Shown here: positions 35,025 to 46,134 of the stretch, piece by piece
How positions within the stretch are numbered: the stretch's first letter is position 1
Layout of the letters: each line of letters opens with the position of its first letter
From: Helicobacter fennelliae
Lineage (GTDB): Bacteria > Campylobacterota > Campylobacteria > Campylobacterales > Helicobacteraceae
DNA: 64,000 nucleotides
Assembly (NCBI RefSeq): GCF_900451005.1
Contig: NZ_UGIB01000001.1
Location: forward strand, 1,736,001 to 1,800,000
Direction: 5' to 3'
Notes under the pieces: generated by a model
What the model was told of the DNA's origin: nothing
The model's input: the letters and a program-made list of their open reading frames with translations, nothing else
Databases searched by the model: none
Position numbers and translations under genes: made by a program

Positions 35025-36026
35025 GTGAAACGATACGAGCTTGATACTTATCTCACCAAACACAAGCCAAAAGGGGCTTTGCTGTATGGAGAGAGTTCTT
35101 TTTTGATTGAGTTGTATTCCAAAAAAATTGCCCGCGCAATTAGCGATGATACCTCAAATCATCACACTTTTTATTATTCAGAATATGCCCTTCCAGCAGT
35201 GCTAGAGATTTTGTCCCAAAATAGCCTTTTTGGCGATAGTTCAGTGGTAATTCTTAAACTTGGCAAAAAACTTGGCAAAAAAGACATTACTGCAATCTCA
35301 CAAATCCTCGCTCAAAACCCGACAAACGGCATTATTATTGAATTTTATCAAGCCGAAAACAAAAGCCCGATAGAGTATTCAAGAGATTTTAAAGACTTTG
35401 CGACAAACTTCAAAGCCGCAGGTTCGGCTGATTTTGTCGAAGTGCGGTTTTTTGAGCCAAATACCAATGAAGCACTTGATTTTATGCGGCAAACCGCCCA
35501 AAAACTCCAAATCAAAATCAGCAATCAAAATCTCTTACTTCTGCTTTCTATGCAAAACAACGATATAGCCCTAGCACAAAGCGAGCTTCAAAAATTTGCT
35601 ATTTTAGATTCTGAAGTGCAGCTAACTGATATTGAGCGGTTGTGTTATGGGCTTTGCAGTGTTGATGTTGATGAATTGCTTGATTGTCTTTTTGCCAAAA
35701 AAGAGGTGTTTTTGGTGTTTGAAAAAATGCTCGAAGAAGGCGTGCAAGATCTTGATATTGTCAAAGAAATGGAGGAATATTTTTATCGCTTGTTTTTATT
35801 TTTTGCGCATGCGCGATTTGAGGGCAAAATTGAGGCGCCTAAGATTCTAGGATTTGCGCCACCTACGCATATTGTCAATGCATATACCACGCGCGCTCAA
35901 AGCATCAAAAATCAAAATGTATTTTTGCATATTTTCAAAATTTTTGGAGAATGGCGAAATAAAATTAAGTATGACAAAACTATTTCTTTGCAAAGTTTAA
36001 TCAAAATTCAAGCTTTGATTCGCTAG
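35025..36026 (+). CDS. holA: DNA polymerase III delta subunit HolA
   Basis: 333 residues; the clamp-loader subunit that opens the sliding clamp. The N-terminal AAA+-like lobe (GALLYGESSFLIELYSKKI; LFGDSSVVILKLGKKLGKKD) lacks a proper Walker A, as usual for delta, and the C-terminal collar is helical. The start is GTG at 35025 with AAGGA upstream; no ATG fits. Position just before rpsF is the arrangement I recall in H. pylori. Confidence 0.8.
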   Translation: MKRYELDTYLTKHKPKGALLYGESSFLIELYSKKIARAISDDTSNHHTFYYSEYALPAVLEILSQNSLFGDSSVVILKLGKKLGKKDITAISQILAQNPTNGIIIEFYQAENKSPIEYSRDFKDFATNFKAAGSADFVEVRFFEPNTNEALDFMRQTAQKLQIKISNQNLLLLLSMQNNDIALAQSELQKFAILDSEVQLTDIERLCYGLCSVDVDELLDCLFAKKEVFLVFEKMLEEGVQDLDIVKEMEEYFYRLFLFFAHARFEGKIEAPKILGFAPPTHIVNAYTTRAQSIKNQNVFLHIFKIFGEWRNKIKYDKTISLQSLIKIQALIR

Positions 36027-36094
36027 TATTCTTTGCTTTTAAGCCTTGCTCTTTGCTCTATTAAGCCAAAGGGCTATAACCAAAAGGAGTTTTT

Positions 36095-36511
36095 ATGAAA
36101 CATTACGAAACGATGTTTATCATCAAACCTACACTTGTAGAAGAAGAAATCAAGCAAAAAATCGAAAGCTACAAAGAGATCATCACCAAAAATGGCGGTC
36201 AAATCGAAACTTGTCTTGATATGGGTATGAGAAATCTCGCATATGAAATCAAGAAAAACAAACGCGGGTATTATTTTGTGATCTATTTTAGATCTGAGCC
36301 TAGCTTTATTGCGGAGCTTGAGCGATTGTATAGGATCAATGAAGATATTTTGCGCTTCATCGTGATCAAATATGAAAGCAAAAAAGAGCAAAAAGCGTGG
36401 CAAACTCTTGTAGATAAGGCAAACAAAAAGCCTGAACCAAAAGCCAAAAAAGAAGTTGAAGCAAAAGAGATTCAAGAAAACTCTAAAGATTCTCGAATAG
36501 AGGAATCATAA
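36095..36511 (+). CDS. rpsF: 30S ribosomal protein S6
   Basis: 138 residues: [18 protein letters not shown] is the S6 N-terminal strand, and [25 protein letters not shown] follows; a Lys/Glu-rich tail (from about 100) extends beyond the core fold. AAAGGAG precedes the ATG. First gene of rpsF-ssb-rpsR, in which SSB lies between the two neighbouring 30S proteins. Confidence 0.95.
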   Translation: MKHYETMFIIKPTLVEEEIKQKIESYKEIITKNGGQIETCLDMGMRNLAYEIKKNKRGYYFVIYFRSEPSFIAELERLYRINEDILRFIVIKYESKKEQKAWQTLVDKANKKPEPKAKKEVEAKEIQENSKDSRIEES

Positions 36512-36527
36512 ATAATCGAGGATAGCT

Positions 36528-37058
36528 ATGTTTAACAAAATCATTATCATCGGAAACCTCACACGTGATGTTGAGCTAAGGTATTTTCCATCTGGTGGTG
36601 CAATCGCTACGATTGGGCTTGCAAGCAATAGACGTTACACAAAGCAAGACGGCTCAAAAGGCGATGAGACTTGCTTTGTCGATGTGAAGCTTTTTGGGCG
36701 CACTGCCGAAGTAGCCAACCAATACCTCCACAAAGGAAGTAAAATCCTCATAGAAGGCAGACTTGGCTTTGAGAGCTGGAATGACCAAAGCGGACAAAAA
36801 CGTTCAAAACATGTCATTATCGCAGAAAGTATGCAAATGCTTGACTCCAAATCGCAATCAAGCGAATCAAGCCAAAACTATGCGAGCCAAAACTCAAACC
36901 AAACATATGGCAACTATGATAATAGCGGTTACAATCAAGCTCCAAGCAATGACTATCCACAGAATCCAAACTACACTACACACAAACAGCCAAGTGGGAA
37001 TGCACACTCACAAGAAAACATTCCTAGTTATGATGTCGATGACGAAATACCATTTTAA
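36528..37058 (+). CDS. ssb: Single-stranded DNA-binding protein
   Basis: 176 residues: OB fold 1-105 ([49 protein letters not shown]), a disordered Ser/Asn/Gln/Tyr linker, and the acidic tip DVDDEIPF that recruits repair and replication partners. Encoded between rpsF and rpsR with short gaps. Confidence 0.96.
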   Translation: MFNKIIIIGNLTRDVELRYFPSGGAIATIGLASNRRYTKQDGSKGDETCFVDVKLFGRTAEVANQYLHKGSKILIEGRLGFESWNDQSGQKRSKHVIIAESMQMLDSKSQSSESSQNYASQNSNQTYGNYDNSGYNQAPSNDYPQNPNYTTHKQPSGNAHSQENIPSYDVDDEIPF

Positions 37059-37072
37059 ATAAGGAGAATCCA

Positions 37073-37327
37073 ATGGAAAGAAAAAAATACTCAAAACGAT
37101 ACTGCAAATACACAGAAGCAAAGATTGACTTTATTGATTATAAAGACATCGAAATGCTTAAACACTCTCTATCTGAACGATACAAAATTATGCCAAGACG
37201 ACTCACTGGCAACACAAAAAAATGGCAAGAGCGCGTAGAAGTTGCGATTAAGAGAGCAAGACACATGGCACTTATCCCCTATGTGATCGATCATAAAAAA
37301 GTCGTAGAAAATCCATTCAAAATCTAA
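37073..37327 (+). CDS. rpsR: 30S ribosomal protein S18
   Basis: 84 residues. [21 protein letters not shown] and [22 protein letters not shown] are the S18 signatures; it pairs with S6 on the platform of the 30S subunit. AAGGAG precedes the ATG. The operon ends here and a 0.9-kb gene-free region follows. Confidence 0.95.
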   Translation: MERKKYSKRYCKYTEAKIDFIDYKDIEMLKHSLSERYKIMPRRLTGNTKKWQERVEVAIKRARHMALIPYVIDHKKVVENPFKI

Positions 37328-37680
37328 ATTTATGATTTGACTGCAAAAACAGCTAGGCGCAATTCTACACTCTAAATCTCCAATTAATCTAAGCTAGAAT
37401 CTAGCTTAGATTCCACCCACAATAACACTATTTACATACATTCATCATTCAATACAGAATCTAAATCTATTATGCCTACATTATGCGCCTATATTATACT
37501 AACCTCGCCTATTCTTAAGTGTGAGCCAAACAAGTCTCATAAACAAGTCTCATTGCGATGTATTTTTGGCTTATTTTTTGTCATTCTAAGCATCAGCGAA
37601 GAATCCATAAAAAACAAAAAAATAAAATCTGCTTAAAAAGAAAAAGTAGAATCTAGATATTGCAGAATCTAACAAACAAC

Positions 37681-37719
37681 TTGTCATTGCGAGACTTTGT
37701 AAAAAGTCGTGGCAATCCA
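37681..37719 (+). repeat. Fixed-arm hairpin repeat, copy A
   Basis: Left arm TTGTCATTGCGA, right arm GTGGCAATCCA; inner stem GACTT/AAGTC around TGTAAA. The outer ATTGC/GCAAT also pair. Confidence 0.8.
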
Positions 37720-37735
37720 GAATCTAGTTTTTTCG

Positions 37736-37767
37736 TTATTGCGAGCAGTTGCAAAACTGCGTGGCAA
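37736..37767 (+). repeat. Fixed-arm hairpin repeat, copy B
   Basis: Left arm TTATTGCGA, right arm GTGGCAA; inner stem GCAGTT/AACTGC around GCAA. The right arm decays into an A run. Confidence 0.75.
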
Positions 37768-37843
37768 AAAAAAGAATTGTCATTGTGGCTTATTGTTTCG
37801 CAATTCTAGATTGCTTCACTTCATTCGCAATGGCGCATAATTT

Positions 37844-37879
37844 TGTCATTGCAAAGCTCTTTAGAGCTGTGGCAATCCA
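37844..37879 (+). repeat. Fixed-arm hairpin repeat, copy C
   Basis: Left arm TGTCATTGCAA, right arm GTGGCAATCCA; inner stem AGCTC/GAGCT around TTTA. A degraded relative lies just upstream at about 37775-37833. Confidence 0.78.
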
Positions 37880-38006
37880 TAGAATCTATGGTATTTCTTT
37901 TCTTGATTTTTTTAATTTTTATTTATGGATTCTTCGGCTTTTACAAAGCCTAAGACATGACAAGGTGATTTGGAATAATAAAATAAGGATACTTTGTGGA
38001 TTCTGT

Positions 38007-38046
38007 GGATTGCTTCGCAGTTTTGCAACTGCTCGCAATGACAAAA
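38007..38046 (-). repeat. Fixed-arm hairpin repeat, copy D (inverted)
   Basis: On the minus strand: left arm TTGTCATTGCGA, inner stem GCAGTT/AACTGC as in copy B, but right arm GAAGCAATCCA. It therefore combines the inner stem of one subtype with the right arm of another. Confidence 0.78.
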
Positions 38047-38242
38047 TAATTTAGAATAATGAAATAAAAATTGCAATGACAATATAAGCTTCATTCGCGC
38101 GGTGTTCTATGATTGGTATTTATTGGTATTTATTAGTATTCTATGGCTTGTAGAATCTAGATTCTAGCTTGCCACGCACCCTCATGTTTCATTACAATGC
38201 CACACAACTTTAGTATGCCAAAAATCTAAAGCATACTAGATT

Positions 38243-40813
38243 CTACAAAACACTTGCTTGCAATGATTTATCAGAGGCATCAAATACAACTTTATTGCCA
38301 CTTTTAAGCTTGTCTTCTAAAATCAATTCCGCGAGCCTATCTTCCACCTCTTCGTATAATGCCCTTTTTAGTGGTCTTGCGCCAAATACAGGGTCAAACC
38401 CAACTTGTGCGACAAACTGCTTTGCCTTTGGTGTAAGCTCAATCTCAATACCCCTCTCTTCGAGCTTTTTCCTAATGCCATCAAGCAAAATATCAACAAT
38501 TTTAGAAATCTCATCAATCCCCAATGGATTGAAAATCACAATATCATCAAGCCGATTCAAAAACTCAGGCTTAAAAAACGATTTAAGTGCATCTCTGACG
38601 GCTTGTTCGCGCTCATTTTTATCGGCAATCTCTATGATTTTATCACTTCCTATATTACTTGTCAAAATGATAATTGTATTTTTAAAATCAACGGTTACAC
38701 CTTTATTGTCCGTCAATCGCCCATCATCAAGCACTTGAAGCAAGAGATTAAAAACATCAGGGTGCGCTTTTTCGATCTCATCAAAAAGCACCACGCTATA
38801 TGGCTTTCTCCTCACTGCTTCTGTAAGCTGCCCACCTTCCTCATAGCCGACATATCCCGGAGCTGCCCCGATAAGCCTACTTACTTCGTGCTTTTGCATA
38901 TATTCGCTCATATCAAAGCGGATTAAATTTTTATCAGAATCAAACAAAAACTTCGCTAATGCCTTTGCAGATTGGGTTTTCCCAACTCCTGTAGGTCCCA
39001 AAAACAAAAAACTTCCAATGGGTCGTTGGGTATCGCTTAAGCCTGCTTTATTGCGCTTGATTGCCCTTGAAATTGCTTTTATCGCCTCATCTTGCCCGAC
39101 AACACTTTGGCGAAGTTCATTTTCTATCCCCAAAATCTTGTCTTTTTCACCTTGTAGCATTTTTTTGATCGGAATCTGCGTCCAGCGGCTTACGATTCCA
39201 GCGATACTCTCTTCTGTTACAGCATTTTTAAGCAATGTGCCATTTTCTTGCATTTTTTCCCATTTTTCATTGAGATCTTGCTCTTTTTTGATCGCTTGAG
39301 GCAAAAGCCCATAATCAATCTCAGCGGCTTTTTGGAGCTTGCCATCTCTTTTTGCAAGCTCTGATTGATTTTTGAGAGAATCTATCTCATTTTTGCTTTG
39401 AGCGATTTCTTGAAATACACTTTTTTCGTTTTCAAACTGCGCCTCAAGCCGTATTTTTTCTTCATTTGCACAGCTAAGCTCTTTTTTGATTTCTTCTAAG
39501 CGCACTTTATTGGAATCTTTTTTCTCCATTTTCAAGGCTTCTTTTTCGACTTCAAGCGTTTGGATTTGTCGCTTTATCGTGCTTAATTCATTTGGTTCAG
39601 ATTCTATCTGCATTTTAAGCTCCGCTGCCGCTTCATCGATCAAATCAATCGCTTTATCAGGCAAAAATCTATCTGTAATATAACGCGATGAAAGCTTTGT
39701 AGCCGCCACAAGTGCAGAATCTATGATATTGACTTTGTGATGTGCTTCAAGTCGTTCCTTGATCCCACGCAAAATCTGCAACGCCTCATTGATTGTCGGC
39801 TCATTAATCGCAATAGGCTGAAATCTCCGCGTAAGCGCGGCGTCTTTTTCAAAATATTTGCGGTATTCTTTCAATGTTGTCGCGCCGATTGTATGCAACT
39901 CTCCGCGCGCTAAAGCAGGCTTTAGGATATTTGCAGCGTCCATGCTTCCCTCGCTAGCTCCAGCCCCTACAATCGTATGAATCTCATCGATAAACAAAAT
40001 AATATTTCCAGCCTGCTTGACTTCATCAACAACAGCCTTAAGTCGCTCCTCAAACTCCCCACGATATTTTGCACCAGCCACAAGAGCACTCATATCAAGC
40101 GCGATAACTCGTTTATTTTGCAAACTCAAAGGCACATCTTTTTTGATGATTCTTTGAGCTAGCCCTTCTACCACCGCAGTTTTGCCCACACCCGGCTCGC
40201 CGAGTAAGATAGGATTGTTTTTTGTTTTGCGGATAAGGATTTGCATCATACGCAAAATCTCCTCATCTCTGCCGATGACAGGATCAAGGGCATTTTGGCT
40301 TGCTTTTTGCGTGAGATCAATCCCAAATTTTTCTAATGATTCGAGATTTGAATCATCATTTTGATTTTGGATTTTGGCTCCGCCTCGTATCGCTTCAAGC
40401 GTCTTTTTTAGCTCATTCAAATCGACATATTTTCCTAGAATCTGCTTAAACGCCTCTTCTTTGATATTTGCGATAATAAAGCTATCAAGCGCGATATATG
40501 AGTCGCCATTTTGGACGCTATAACCTTGCGCGCGCTCGATTGCTTGGGCGAATTCTCTTGAGAGTGTGAGATTTTCTTTGCTTAGGCTTGAGGATTTAGG
40601 AGCGCGCTCGACGATGCTTTTTGCCTCAAGCACGATCGCGTCATTTGCGACATTCATTTTATTGAGTGCTTGATTGAGGATACTTTGCGAATTTGTCAGC
40701 ATTGCCCATATCATATGGGATAGAGTGATTTCTTGATTCTGCGAATGAAGTGTCAAAGACGCGGCAGAATCTAAAGTTTCTTTTAATTGGTTTGTCATTT
40801 TTTCAAAATTCAT
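38243..40813 (-). CDS. clpB: ATP-dependent disaggregase ClpB
   Basis: 856 residues. N-domain (1-145); first AAA+ domain with Walker [15 protein letters not shown] and Walker [11 protein letters not shown]; a coiled-coil M-domain (about 400-520), which distinguishes ClpB from ClpA/ClpC; second AAA+ domain with [15 protein letters not shown] and [14 protein letters not shown]. It rescues aggregated protein with DnaK. A single gene between the repeat region and a divergent ctpA. Confidence 0.95.
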   Translation of the reverse strand: MNFEKMTNQLKETLDSAASLTLHSQNQEITLSHMIWAMLTNSQSILNQALNKMNVANDAIVLEAKSIVERAPKSSSLSKENLTLSREFAQAIERAQGYSVQNGDSYIALDSFIIANIKEEAFKQILGKYVDLNELKKTLEAIRGGAKIQNQNDDSNLESLEKFGIDLTQKASQNALDPVIGRDEEILRMMQILIRKTKNNPILLGEPGVGKTAVVEGLAQRIIKKDVPLSLQNKRVIALDMSALVAGAKYRGEFEERLKAVVDEVKQAGNIILFIDEIHTIVGAGASEGSMDAANILKPALARGELHTIGATTLKEYRKYFEKDAALTRRFQPIAINEPTINEALQILRGIKERLEAHHKVNIIDSALVAATKLSSRYITDRFLPDKAIDLIDEAAAELKMQIESEPNELSTIKRQIQTLEVEKEALKMEKKDSNKVRLEEIKKELSCANEEKIRLEAQFENEKSVFQEIAQSKNEIDSLKNQSELAKRDGKLQKAAEIDYGLLPQAIKKEQDLNEKWEKMQENGTLLKNAVTEESIAGIVSRWTQIPIKKMLQGEKDKILGIENELRQSVVGQDEAIKAISRAIKRNKAGLSDTQRPIGSFLFLGPTGVGKTQSAKALAKFLFDSDKNLIRFDMSEYMQKHEVSRLIGAAPGYVGYEEGGQLTEAVRRKPYSVVLFDEIEKAHPDVFNLLLQVLDDGRLTDNKGVTVDFKNTIIILTSNIGSDKIIEIADKNEREQAVRDALKSFFKPEFLNRLDDIVIFNPLGIDEISKIVDILLDGIRKKLEERGIEIELTPKAKQFVAQVGFDPVFGARPLKRALYEEVEDRLAELILEDKLKSGNKVVFDASDKSLQASVL

Positions 40814-40851
40814 CAGAGGACTCCTTTTTGGATTAAGTTTATATGGTTGGC

Positions 40852-40857
40852 ATTATA
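40852..40857 (-). promoter_or_regulatory. -10 box of clpB
   Basis: TATAAT on the minus strand, about 40 bases upstream of the clpB ATG. No convincing HspR or HrcA operator was seen around it. Confidence 0.45.
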
Positions 40858-41055
40858 ATACTTTAGTCTAAATGTATAAACTTTTTTTATTTACTCCTAT
40901 CAAAATTTTTTAAAAGTTTTCTTTTTGCCTTGTTTTTTTTGATTTTCTTTGGAGAATTTCTTTGGATTTTATCTAGGATTTGAACAATTTTAGGTAGAAT
41001 CCTTGTTTCACATCAAAGCAAACAAACAAAACAATTCAAATCATTAAGGAATTTT

Positions 41056-42420
41056 ATGAGTAGAAATTTTGTATTTGGGATATGTGTTGGAATAGTGTGG
41101 GTATTCCTCACAATGGGCAATCTTGAGGCACTCTCACAGCAAAATGCAAGTCTCCAAGTAGATTCTAAAAAGCAAAGAGCGCAAGCTTATGAACGTCTCA
41201 CAAAAACGGTTGCAACGATAGAGGCGTATTATGTAGAAGATATGAATATCAATGAAATCATCGACAAAGCCATTGATGGGCTGCTTGCAAATCTTGATGC
41301 GCATTCTGCTTATCTCAATGACAAAAAATACAAAGAGCTCAAAACACAAACCGATGGCGAATTTGGCGGACTTGGAATCACCGTTGGTATGAAAGATGGC
41401 GCGCTTACTGTTATCGCTCCGCTTGAAGATACCCCAGCACAAAAAGCGGGCTTAAAAAGCGGAGATGTGATCCTCAAAATCAACGAACAAAGCACGATTG
41501 GAATGAGTATTGATGATGCGGTAAATCTCATGCGTGGCAAGCCAAAAACCACCATAAACCTTATGGTCGTGCGCAAGGGTGAGGGCAAACCTTTGGAGTT
41601 TAAAATCACAAGAGACATCATCAAAGTCAGATCTGTTTATGCCAAAACAATCGAGAATCTACCATATCTGTATCTTAGGATCAATTCTTTTGACAAAAAT
41701 GTAACAGATTCTGTAAAGCAAATCTTAAAAGATAACCCCAAAATCGAAGGGCTTGTGCTAGATCTAAGAAATAATCCGGGCGGATTGCTCGAACAAGCAG
41801 TCGATCTCTCTAAGCTTTTTATCTCAAATGGCGTGATCGTCTCTCAAAAAGGCAAGGTTCAAGAAGAAAATATCGTCTATGATGCATCAGGCAAAGCTCC
41901 ATATCCTGATCTGCCTATCGTTGTGCTTGTCAATGCCGGTACAGCAAGCGCGAGTGAAATCGTCTCTGGTGCCTTGCAAGATCACAAAAGAGGGCTTATC
42001 GTGGGTGAGGATACTTTTGGAAAAGGAAGCGTGCAGGTTGTCATACCTATCAACAATTCTGATGCAATCAAGCTCACAACAGCAAAATACTATCTTCCAA
42101 GTGGGCGCACAATCCAAGCTGTGGGGATCAAGCCTGATATTCTCGTCTATCCGGGCGCAGTGCCACAAAATAATGGCGGATTTGAGCTTAAAGAAGCGGA
42201 TTTGAGAAATCATCTCCAAAATGAACTTCAAAAAATCGACAAAGATAGCACAACCAAAAAAGACGAAAAATCCGATGAAAAAGAGACGCAAAAAACAACT
42301 CAAAACATCACTATGGCTGATATAGCTAATGATATTCAGCTCAAATCTGGTATCGATGTCCTCAAAGCGTGGGCGATTCTCAAAGCTCCACACTCTACAA
42401 TCAAAAAGGAAGCAAAATGA
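41056..42420 (+). CDS. ctpA: C-terminal processing protease CtpA
   Basis: 454 residues, S41 periplasmic serine protease. N-terminal signal/anchor (5-22), a PDZ domain (about 100-185; [22 protein letters not shown]), catalytic serine in [15 protein letters not shown] (about 298-300) and lysine in [11 protein letters not shown] (K323). A Lys/Asp/Thr linker (about 395-415) precedes a final helix. It is first in the cluster ctpA-purC-purS-purQ-SH3 protein-plsC, an order I recall from C. jejuni. Confidence 0.93.
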   Translation: MSRNFVFGICVGIVWVFLTMGNLEALSQQNASLQVDSKKQRAQAYERLTKTVATIEAYYVEDMNINEIIDKAIDGLLANLDAHSAYLNDKKYKELKTQTDGEFGGLGITVGMKDGALTVIAPLEDTPAQKAGLKSGDVILKINEQSTIGMSIDDAVNLMRGKPKTTINLMVVRKGEGKPLEFKITRDIIKVRSVYAKTIENLPYLYLRINSFDKNVTDSVKQILKDNPKIEGLVLDLRNNPGGLLEQAVDLSKLFISNGVIVSQKGKVQEENIVYDASGKAPYPDLPIVVLVNAGTASASEIVSGALQDHKRGLIVGEDTFGKGSVQVVIPINNSDAIKLTTAKYYLPSGRTIQAVGIKPDILVYPGAVPQNNGGFELKEADLRNHLQNELQKIDKDSTTKKDEKSDEKETQKTTQNITMADIANDIQLKSGIDVLKAWAILKAPHSTIKKEAK

Positions 42421-43160
42421 ATAGCCCGACACACACAACAAATGCGATAGAAAAAGGCGCAATGCTCTATGAAGGAAAGGGTAAAAAACTCTTTGCCACA
42501 AACAAAGAAAATCAGCTTATCGCAGAATTTAAAGACGATCTCACCGCATTTAACGCGCTCAAAAAAAGTCAAGAATCTGGCAAAGGTGCGCTAAATTGCG
42601 CGATCAGTTCGGCAATTTTTGATCTCTTGCAAAAAGCTGGAATCAAAACCCATTTTATTAAGCAGTTAGATTCTACGCATATCCTCTGCAAAAAAGTAAA
42701 GATTATACCGATTGAAGTGGTTGTCAGAAATGTCGCCACAGGATCGCTAAGCAAACGACTTGGGATAAAAGATGGGCTTATTTTGCCTTTTACTTTGGTT
42801 GAGTTTTATTACAAAAATGATGACTTAGGAGATCCTATCATTAATGATGAGCATTGTCAGATTCTAGGCATTATTGATGATATAAAAGAGCTTGATATTT
42901 TGAGACAAGAAGCAAAGCGCATTAATGAGATTTTGAGAGAATTTTTTGACAAAAAAGGGCTAAAGCTTATTGATTTTAAGCTTGAGTTTGGAAAAGATGA
43001 GCATGGAAATATTATCCTTGCTGATGAGATTTCTCCTGATAGTTGTCGTTTTTGGGATAAGCAAACAAACGAAAAACTTGATAAAGATAGATTCCGACAA
43101 GATCTAGGAGACATCAAAGAAGCCTATCAAGAAGTTTTAAAACGTATAGAAAATCGCTAA
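42417..43160 (+). CDS. purC: Phosphoribosylaminoimidazole-succinocarboxamide synthase
   Basis: About 247 residues, makes SAICAR in purine synthesis. Motifs: [51 protein letters not shown], and [12 protein letters not shown]. The frame opens at 42369, but the ATG at 42417 overlaps the ctpA stop (ATGA) and follows AAGGAAG, so it is preferred. Purine synthesis genes here contrast with H. pylori, which lacks the pathway. Confidence 0.95.
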   Translation: MNSPTHTTNAIEKGAMLYEGKGKKLFATNKENQLIAEFKDDLTAFNALKKSQESGKGALNCAISSAIFDLLQKAGIKTHFIKQLDSTHILCKKVKIIPIEVVVRNVATGSLSKRLGIKDGLILPFTLVEFYYKNDDLGDPIINDEHCQILGIIDDIKELDILRQEAKRINEILREFFDKKGLKLIDFKLEFGKDEHGNIILADEISPDSCRFWDKQTNEKLDKDRFRQDLGDIKEAYQEVLKRIENR

Positions 43161-43183
43161 ATCCAATCACTTAAGGATCTTTT

Positions 43184-43432
43184 ATGTATGCCCAAATCAC
43201 AATCAAACTCAAAAATGGGGTTTTAGACCCGCAAGCAAAAGCTATCCACAATGCCATTTCATCGCTTGGTTTTAATGATGTCAATGATGTGATTATGCAA
43301 AAGCAAATCCTCTTGCAATTCACAGACAATAACGCACAACATGTCCTCCAGCAAGCCACAAATATCGCTAAAGATTTGCTCTCTAATCCTGTTATTGAGG
43401 ATTATGAAATCGCGCTTATCTCAAAGGATTAG
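43184..43432 (+). CDS. purS: Phosphoribosylformylglycinamidine synthase subunit PurS
   Basis: 82 residues. YAQITIKLKNGVLDPQAKAI is the PurS signature. PurS bridges PurL and PurQ in the three-part FGAM synthase. AAGGATC precedes the ATG. purL is not in the window. Confidence 0.93.
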   Translation: MYAQITIKLKNGVLDPQAKAIHNAISSLGFNDVNDVIMQKQILLQFTDNNAQHVLQQATNIAKDLLSNPVIEDYEIALISKD

Positions 43433-43559
43433 ACTTGACACAGAATCCAAACATTACAACAAGCAAAGATTCTAGATTTTGCGAAATATTTATAAGCAAA
43501 AATTTTGTGCCAAAAGATTGTAGATTTGAGAAGGGATTTAAAGTAGTAAAGGATTTAGA

Positions 43560-44222
43560 TTGGTAGGCATTTTACGCTTTTTGGGCACAAATTGTGAATT
43601 TGATATGCAGTATGTGTATCAGCATATATTGAAGATTCCAACGACAATAATTTGGCATAAGCACACTTCCATACCAAAAGAAGTCAAGCTTATTGTGATT
43701 CCGGGTGGATTTAGCTATGGAGATTATTTGCGCAGTGGAGCTATTGCGAGATTTGCACCTATCATGAATGCAGTGCAAGATTTTGCTTTCAATGGCGGAA
43801 GGGTGCTTGGCATTTGCAATGGATTTCAGATTCTCACAGAAGCAAAGCTACTTCCGGGGGCTTTAAAGCGAAATAAAAACCTGCATTTCATCTCCAAACA
43901 TCAAACCCTCACAATAGAAAACACAGACAACGCAATGCTCTCTTGCTATCAAAAAGCCCAAACAATCACCCTTCCAATCGCACATGCTGATGGCAACTAC
44001 TACATCGATAAGCAGGGATTGCAAGAGCTAGAATCTAATCATCAGATTCTGCTTAAATACACCGATGATATTAATGGCTCAATCGCAAATATTGCTGGCA
44101 TTTGCAATGCAGAAAAAAATGTGTTTGGACTTATGCCTCACCCAGAGCGCGCCATAGAGCCTCTCTTAAAAAACACAATCGGCTTGCAAATGCTTCGATC
44201 AATCTATGAATCCACACATTAA
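43560..44222 (+). CDS. purQ: Phosphoribosylformylglycinamidine synthase subunit PurQ
   Basis: 220 residues, glutaminase subunit that supplies ammonia to PurL. Class I amidotransferase motifs: PGGFSYGDYLRSGAIA, nucleophile Cys in VLGICNGFQILTEAKLLPGAL, and the His/Glu pair in GLMPHPERA. It is separated from purS by 127 bases holding an AGATTCTAGATTTT stretch. AAGGA precedes the ATG. Confidence 0.95.
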   Translation: MVGILRFLGTNCEFDMQYVYQHILKIPTTIIWHKHTSIPKEVKLIVIPGGFSYGDYLRSGAIARFAPIMNAVQDFAFNGGRVLGICNGFQILTEAKLLPGALKRNKNLHFISKHQTLTIENTDNAMLSCYQKAQTITLPIAHADGNYYIDKQGLQELESNHQILLKYTDDINGSIANIAGICNAEKNVFGLMPHPERAIEPLLKNTIGLQMLRSIYESTH

Positions 44223-44231
44223 GGCTAGCTA

Positions 44232-45371
44232 TTGAAAATTTTTCATATTCTTTTTTTGTTTTTTGCACTACTTAGTTTTGGCGCAAGCGAAGTAAGCACA
44301 AGCCCAAATCAAGAAAATCAAAGCAGAGCGCAGAGCCAAAGCCTTCCAAACGAGCGCATTGTATATGCCAAAAACGCCACTCCTGATGAGATTTTAGAAA
44401 AGCCAATTTATGTCGGGCAAACTATTCCAATCACTTATAGCGCGTTGCTTATGAATAACGCAATTCTGCAACAAAGCCTCTTTACAGAAAAACTCTCAAG
44501 CGACAAACTCACTCTCAAAACTCCAAACGCCCAATGGAAAGGGGCTGAAGATAATAGCGTGCAGATTACATATTATTTCAAAATCAAATCTCCAAATGCT
44601 ATGATTCCGGAGTTTGAAGTGATCGCCAAATCAAAAGATAACTCCTATACCGACTCATCTATCGTGCCTTCCATACATCTTAATGTTATTGATTTGTATC
44701 AAAACAAAAAATATGTCGGTGTCGTGGCTGATAGCCTCAAAGTTGGAATCTATAAAGCCAAAAATTATGATGCAGATTATAATTTGCTTGCATTTGAACT
44801 TATCGCTACAAACGCAAATCTCGAGGATTTTAAGATTCCGGATTTTCAAAAACAAGGCATAGAACGTTCTAATTTCAGCGCGCAAGAATCAAGCGGTATT
44901 TTTTATTGCGTCGTTCCTAGAAATATCCAAAACATAAGTTTTGAGTATTTTTCGCTTCCAAACAATCGCTTTGAGACAATTCAGATTCCGGTTATCCCTG
45001 CTGCTGATATAGTCAGCACGCAAGAAAGCCTCAAGCCCAAAAACACTTATTTGCTGTATTATTCACTTTTTATCGGGGCGATTATTGTTACACTTCTTAT
45101 TCTTTCATTCTTTTTTAAAAAAATACGAAAGATTTTGTGGATTTTGAGTTTTGGGGTTTTTGTATATCTTTTGTTTTATCTTTTTTATACAAAAAGTGGC
45201 ACACTAGAATCTGGCAAGCATATATGGGTATTGCCTACGCATAATTCTACGATTTTGGAGACTACAAAAACCTCAATGAAAGTCAAAGTCATCGGCGAGC
45301 ATGACAAATACTACAAAATCATCACGCCTGATGATAAAGTCGGCTGGATAAGGAAAGAAGATGCGGAATAA
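44232..45371 (+). CDS. Periplasmic/membrane protein with C-terminal SH3-like domain
   Basis: 379 residues. Signal peptide (1-18), a beta-rich periplasmic region (about 45-260), two closely spaced membrane helices (about 275-295 and 303-318), and a C-terminal SH3-like domain (about 325-378; [29 protein letters not shown], then [18 protein letters not shown]). The start is TTG at 44232. It sits between purQ and plsC, as does its apparent Campylobacter counterpart. A role in the envelope is likely; none is established. Confidence 0.75.
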   Translation: MKIFHILFLFFALLSFGASEVSTSPNQENQSRAQSQSLPNERIVYAKNATPDEILEKPIYVGQTIPITYSALLMNNAILQQSLFTEKLSSDKLTLKTPNAQWKGAEDNSVQITYYFKIKSPNAMIPEFEVIAKSKDNSYTDSSIVPSIHLNVIDLYQNKKYVGVVADSLKVGIYKAKNYDADYNLLAFELIATNANLEDFKIPDFQKQGIERSNFSAQESSGIFYCVVPRNIQNISFEYFSLPNNRFETIQIPVIPAADIVSTQESLKPKNTYLLYYSLFIGAIIVTLLILSFFFKKIRKILWILSFGVFVYLLFYLFYTKSGTLESGKHIWVLPTHNSTILETTKTSMKVKVIGEHDKYYKIITPDDKVGWIRKEDAE

Positions 45372-46071
45372 AATCAAAGGCATATACGAGGCGTTACTCA
45401 TTAGCATTGGGCTTGCTGTGATTGTTGTGTTGATTTATTTTAATAAACGCAAGCAAAACGCAAGAAAACCACGAATGGGCTGTCGGCTGTTTTTTACATT
45501 TGCGGGTATAGAGCTTCAGAAAGTGGGCGAGTTTGATACAAGCGCGACTTTGATTGTGCTTAACCACCAAAGTGTCGCTGATATTTTATGTTTAGAGGGT
45601 TTTCACCCCCAAAACATCTGCTGGATAGCCAAAAAAGAGCTTGGCGAGATTCCATTTTATGGCTACGCACTCAAAGGTCCAGAAATGATCCTTATCGATA
45701 GAGAGGATAAACGAGGGCTTACATTTCTCCTCAAATCCGCCAAAGAAAAATTAGCCCAAAATCGCCCTCTTGTGATATTTCCAGAAGGCACACGAAGCAA
45801 GGGTGGCGAAAAATTTTTGACATTTAAGCCGGGCGCAAAAATACTTGCAGAAAAATTCCAACTCAAAGTCCAACCAATCGTGCTTATCAATACAAGAAAA
45901 GTGTATAATACCTCTCCTTTAGAATCCACTTCAAATAAAGCGCGTATGGTGATTATGGATTCATTTTATCCGCAGGATTTGGGCGAGGGCTGGCAAGAGA
46001 GATGGTATGAAAAATTAAAAGAGGATATGCACAAAACATATTTGCAACACTATCACGAACTCAATCCATAA
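45361..46071 (+). CDS. plsC: 1-acyl-sn-glycerol-3-phosphate acyltransferase
   Basis: 236 residues. Membrane helix at 10-27, then the acyltransferase motifs: NHQSVADI (H-x4-D catalytic), [32 protein letters not shown] (phosphate binding) and KVQPIVLIN. It makes phosphatidic acid from lysophosphatidate at the inner membrane. It overlaps the preceding gene by 11 bases and closes the cluster. Confidence 0.93.
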   Translation: MRNKIKGIYEALLISIGLAVIVVLIYFNKRKQNARKPRMGCRLFFTFAGIELQKVGEFDTSATLIVLNHQSVADILCLEGFHPQNICWIAKKELGEIPFYGYALKGPEMILIDREDKRGLTFLLKSAKEKLAQNRPLVIFPEGTRSKGGEKFLTFKPGAKILAEKFQLKVQPIVLINTRKVYNTSPLESTSNKARMVIMDSFYPQDLGEGWQERWYEKLKEDMHKTYLQHYHELNP

Positions 46072-46134
46072 ATTTAGCTTTTTAGAAGATTGATTGTGGT
46101 AGAATCAGTCTTTTAGATTCTAACTTATAGAGAA

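Larger units (their letters stand above)
37328..38242. other. Gene-free region packed with dispersed hairpin repeats
   Basis: 915 bases with no believable gene; the short ORFs inside change frame through repeats. It holds at least four copies of the fixed-arm hairpin family, listed separately, a 16-bp palindrome TAGAATCTAGATTCTA near 38152, further AGAATCTA words, and a short tandem TTGGTATTTA repeat near 38113-38135. Confidence 0.75.

Noticed and set aside
37749-38094. Short overlapping ORFs in the repeat region
   Set aside because: Their translations follow the hairpin repeats and have no ribosome sites; the region is better read as non-coding repeats.
37328-38242. Possible CRISPR array
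   Set aside because: The repeats are irregularly spaced, occur in both orientations and vary inside, with no spacers of constant length and no cas genes in the window.
40814-41055. HspR or HrcA (CIRCE) operator upstream of clpB
   Set aside because: No inverted repeat matching either consensus could be found by eye; only a -10 box is supported.
41887-42501. Minus-strand ORF of 204 codons opposite ctpA/purC
   Set aside because: Cysteine- and phenylalanine-rich shadow frame of two well-supported genes on the other strand, with no ribosome site.
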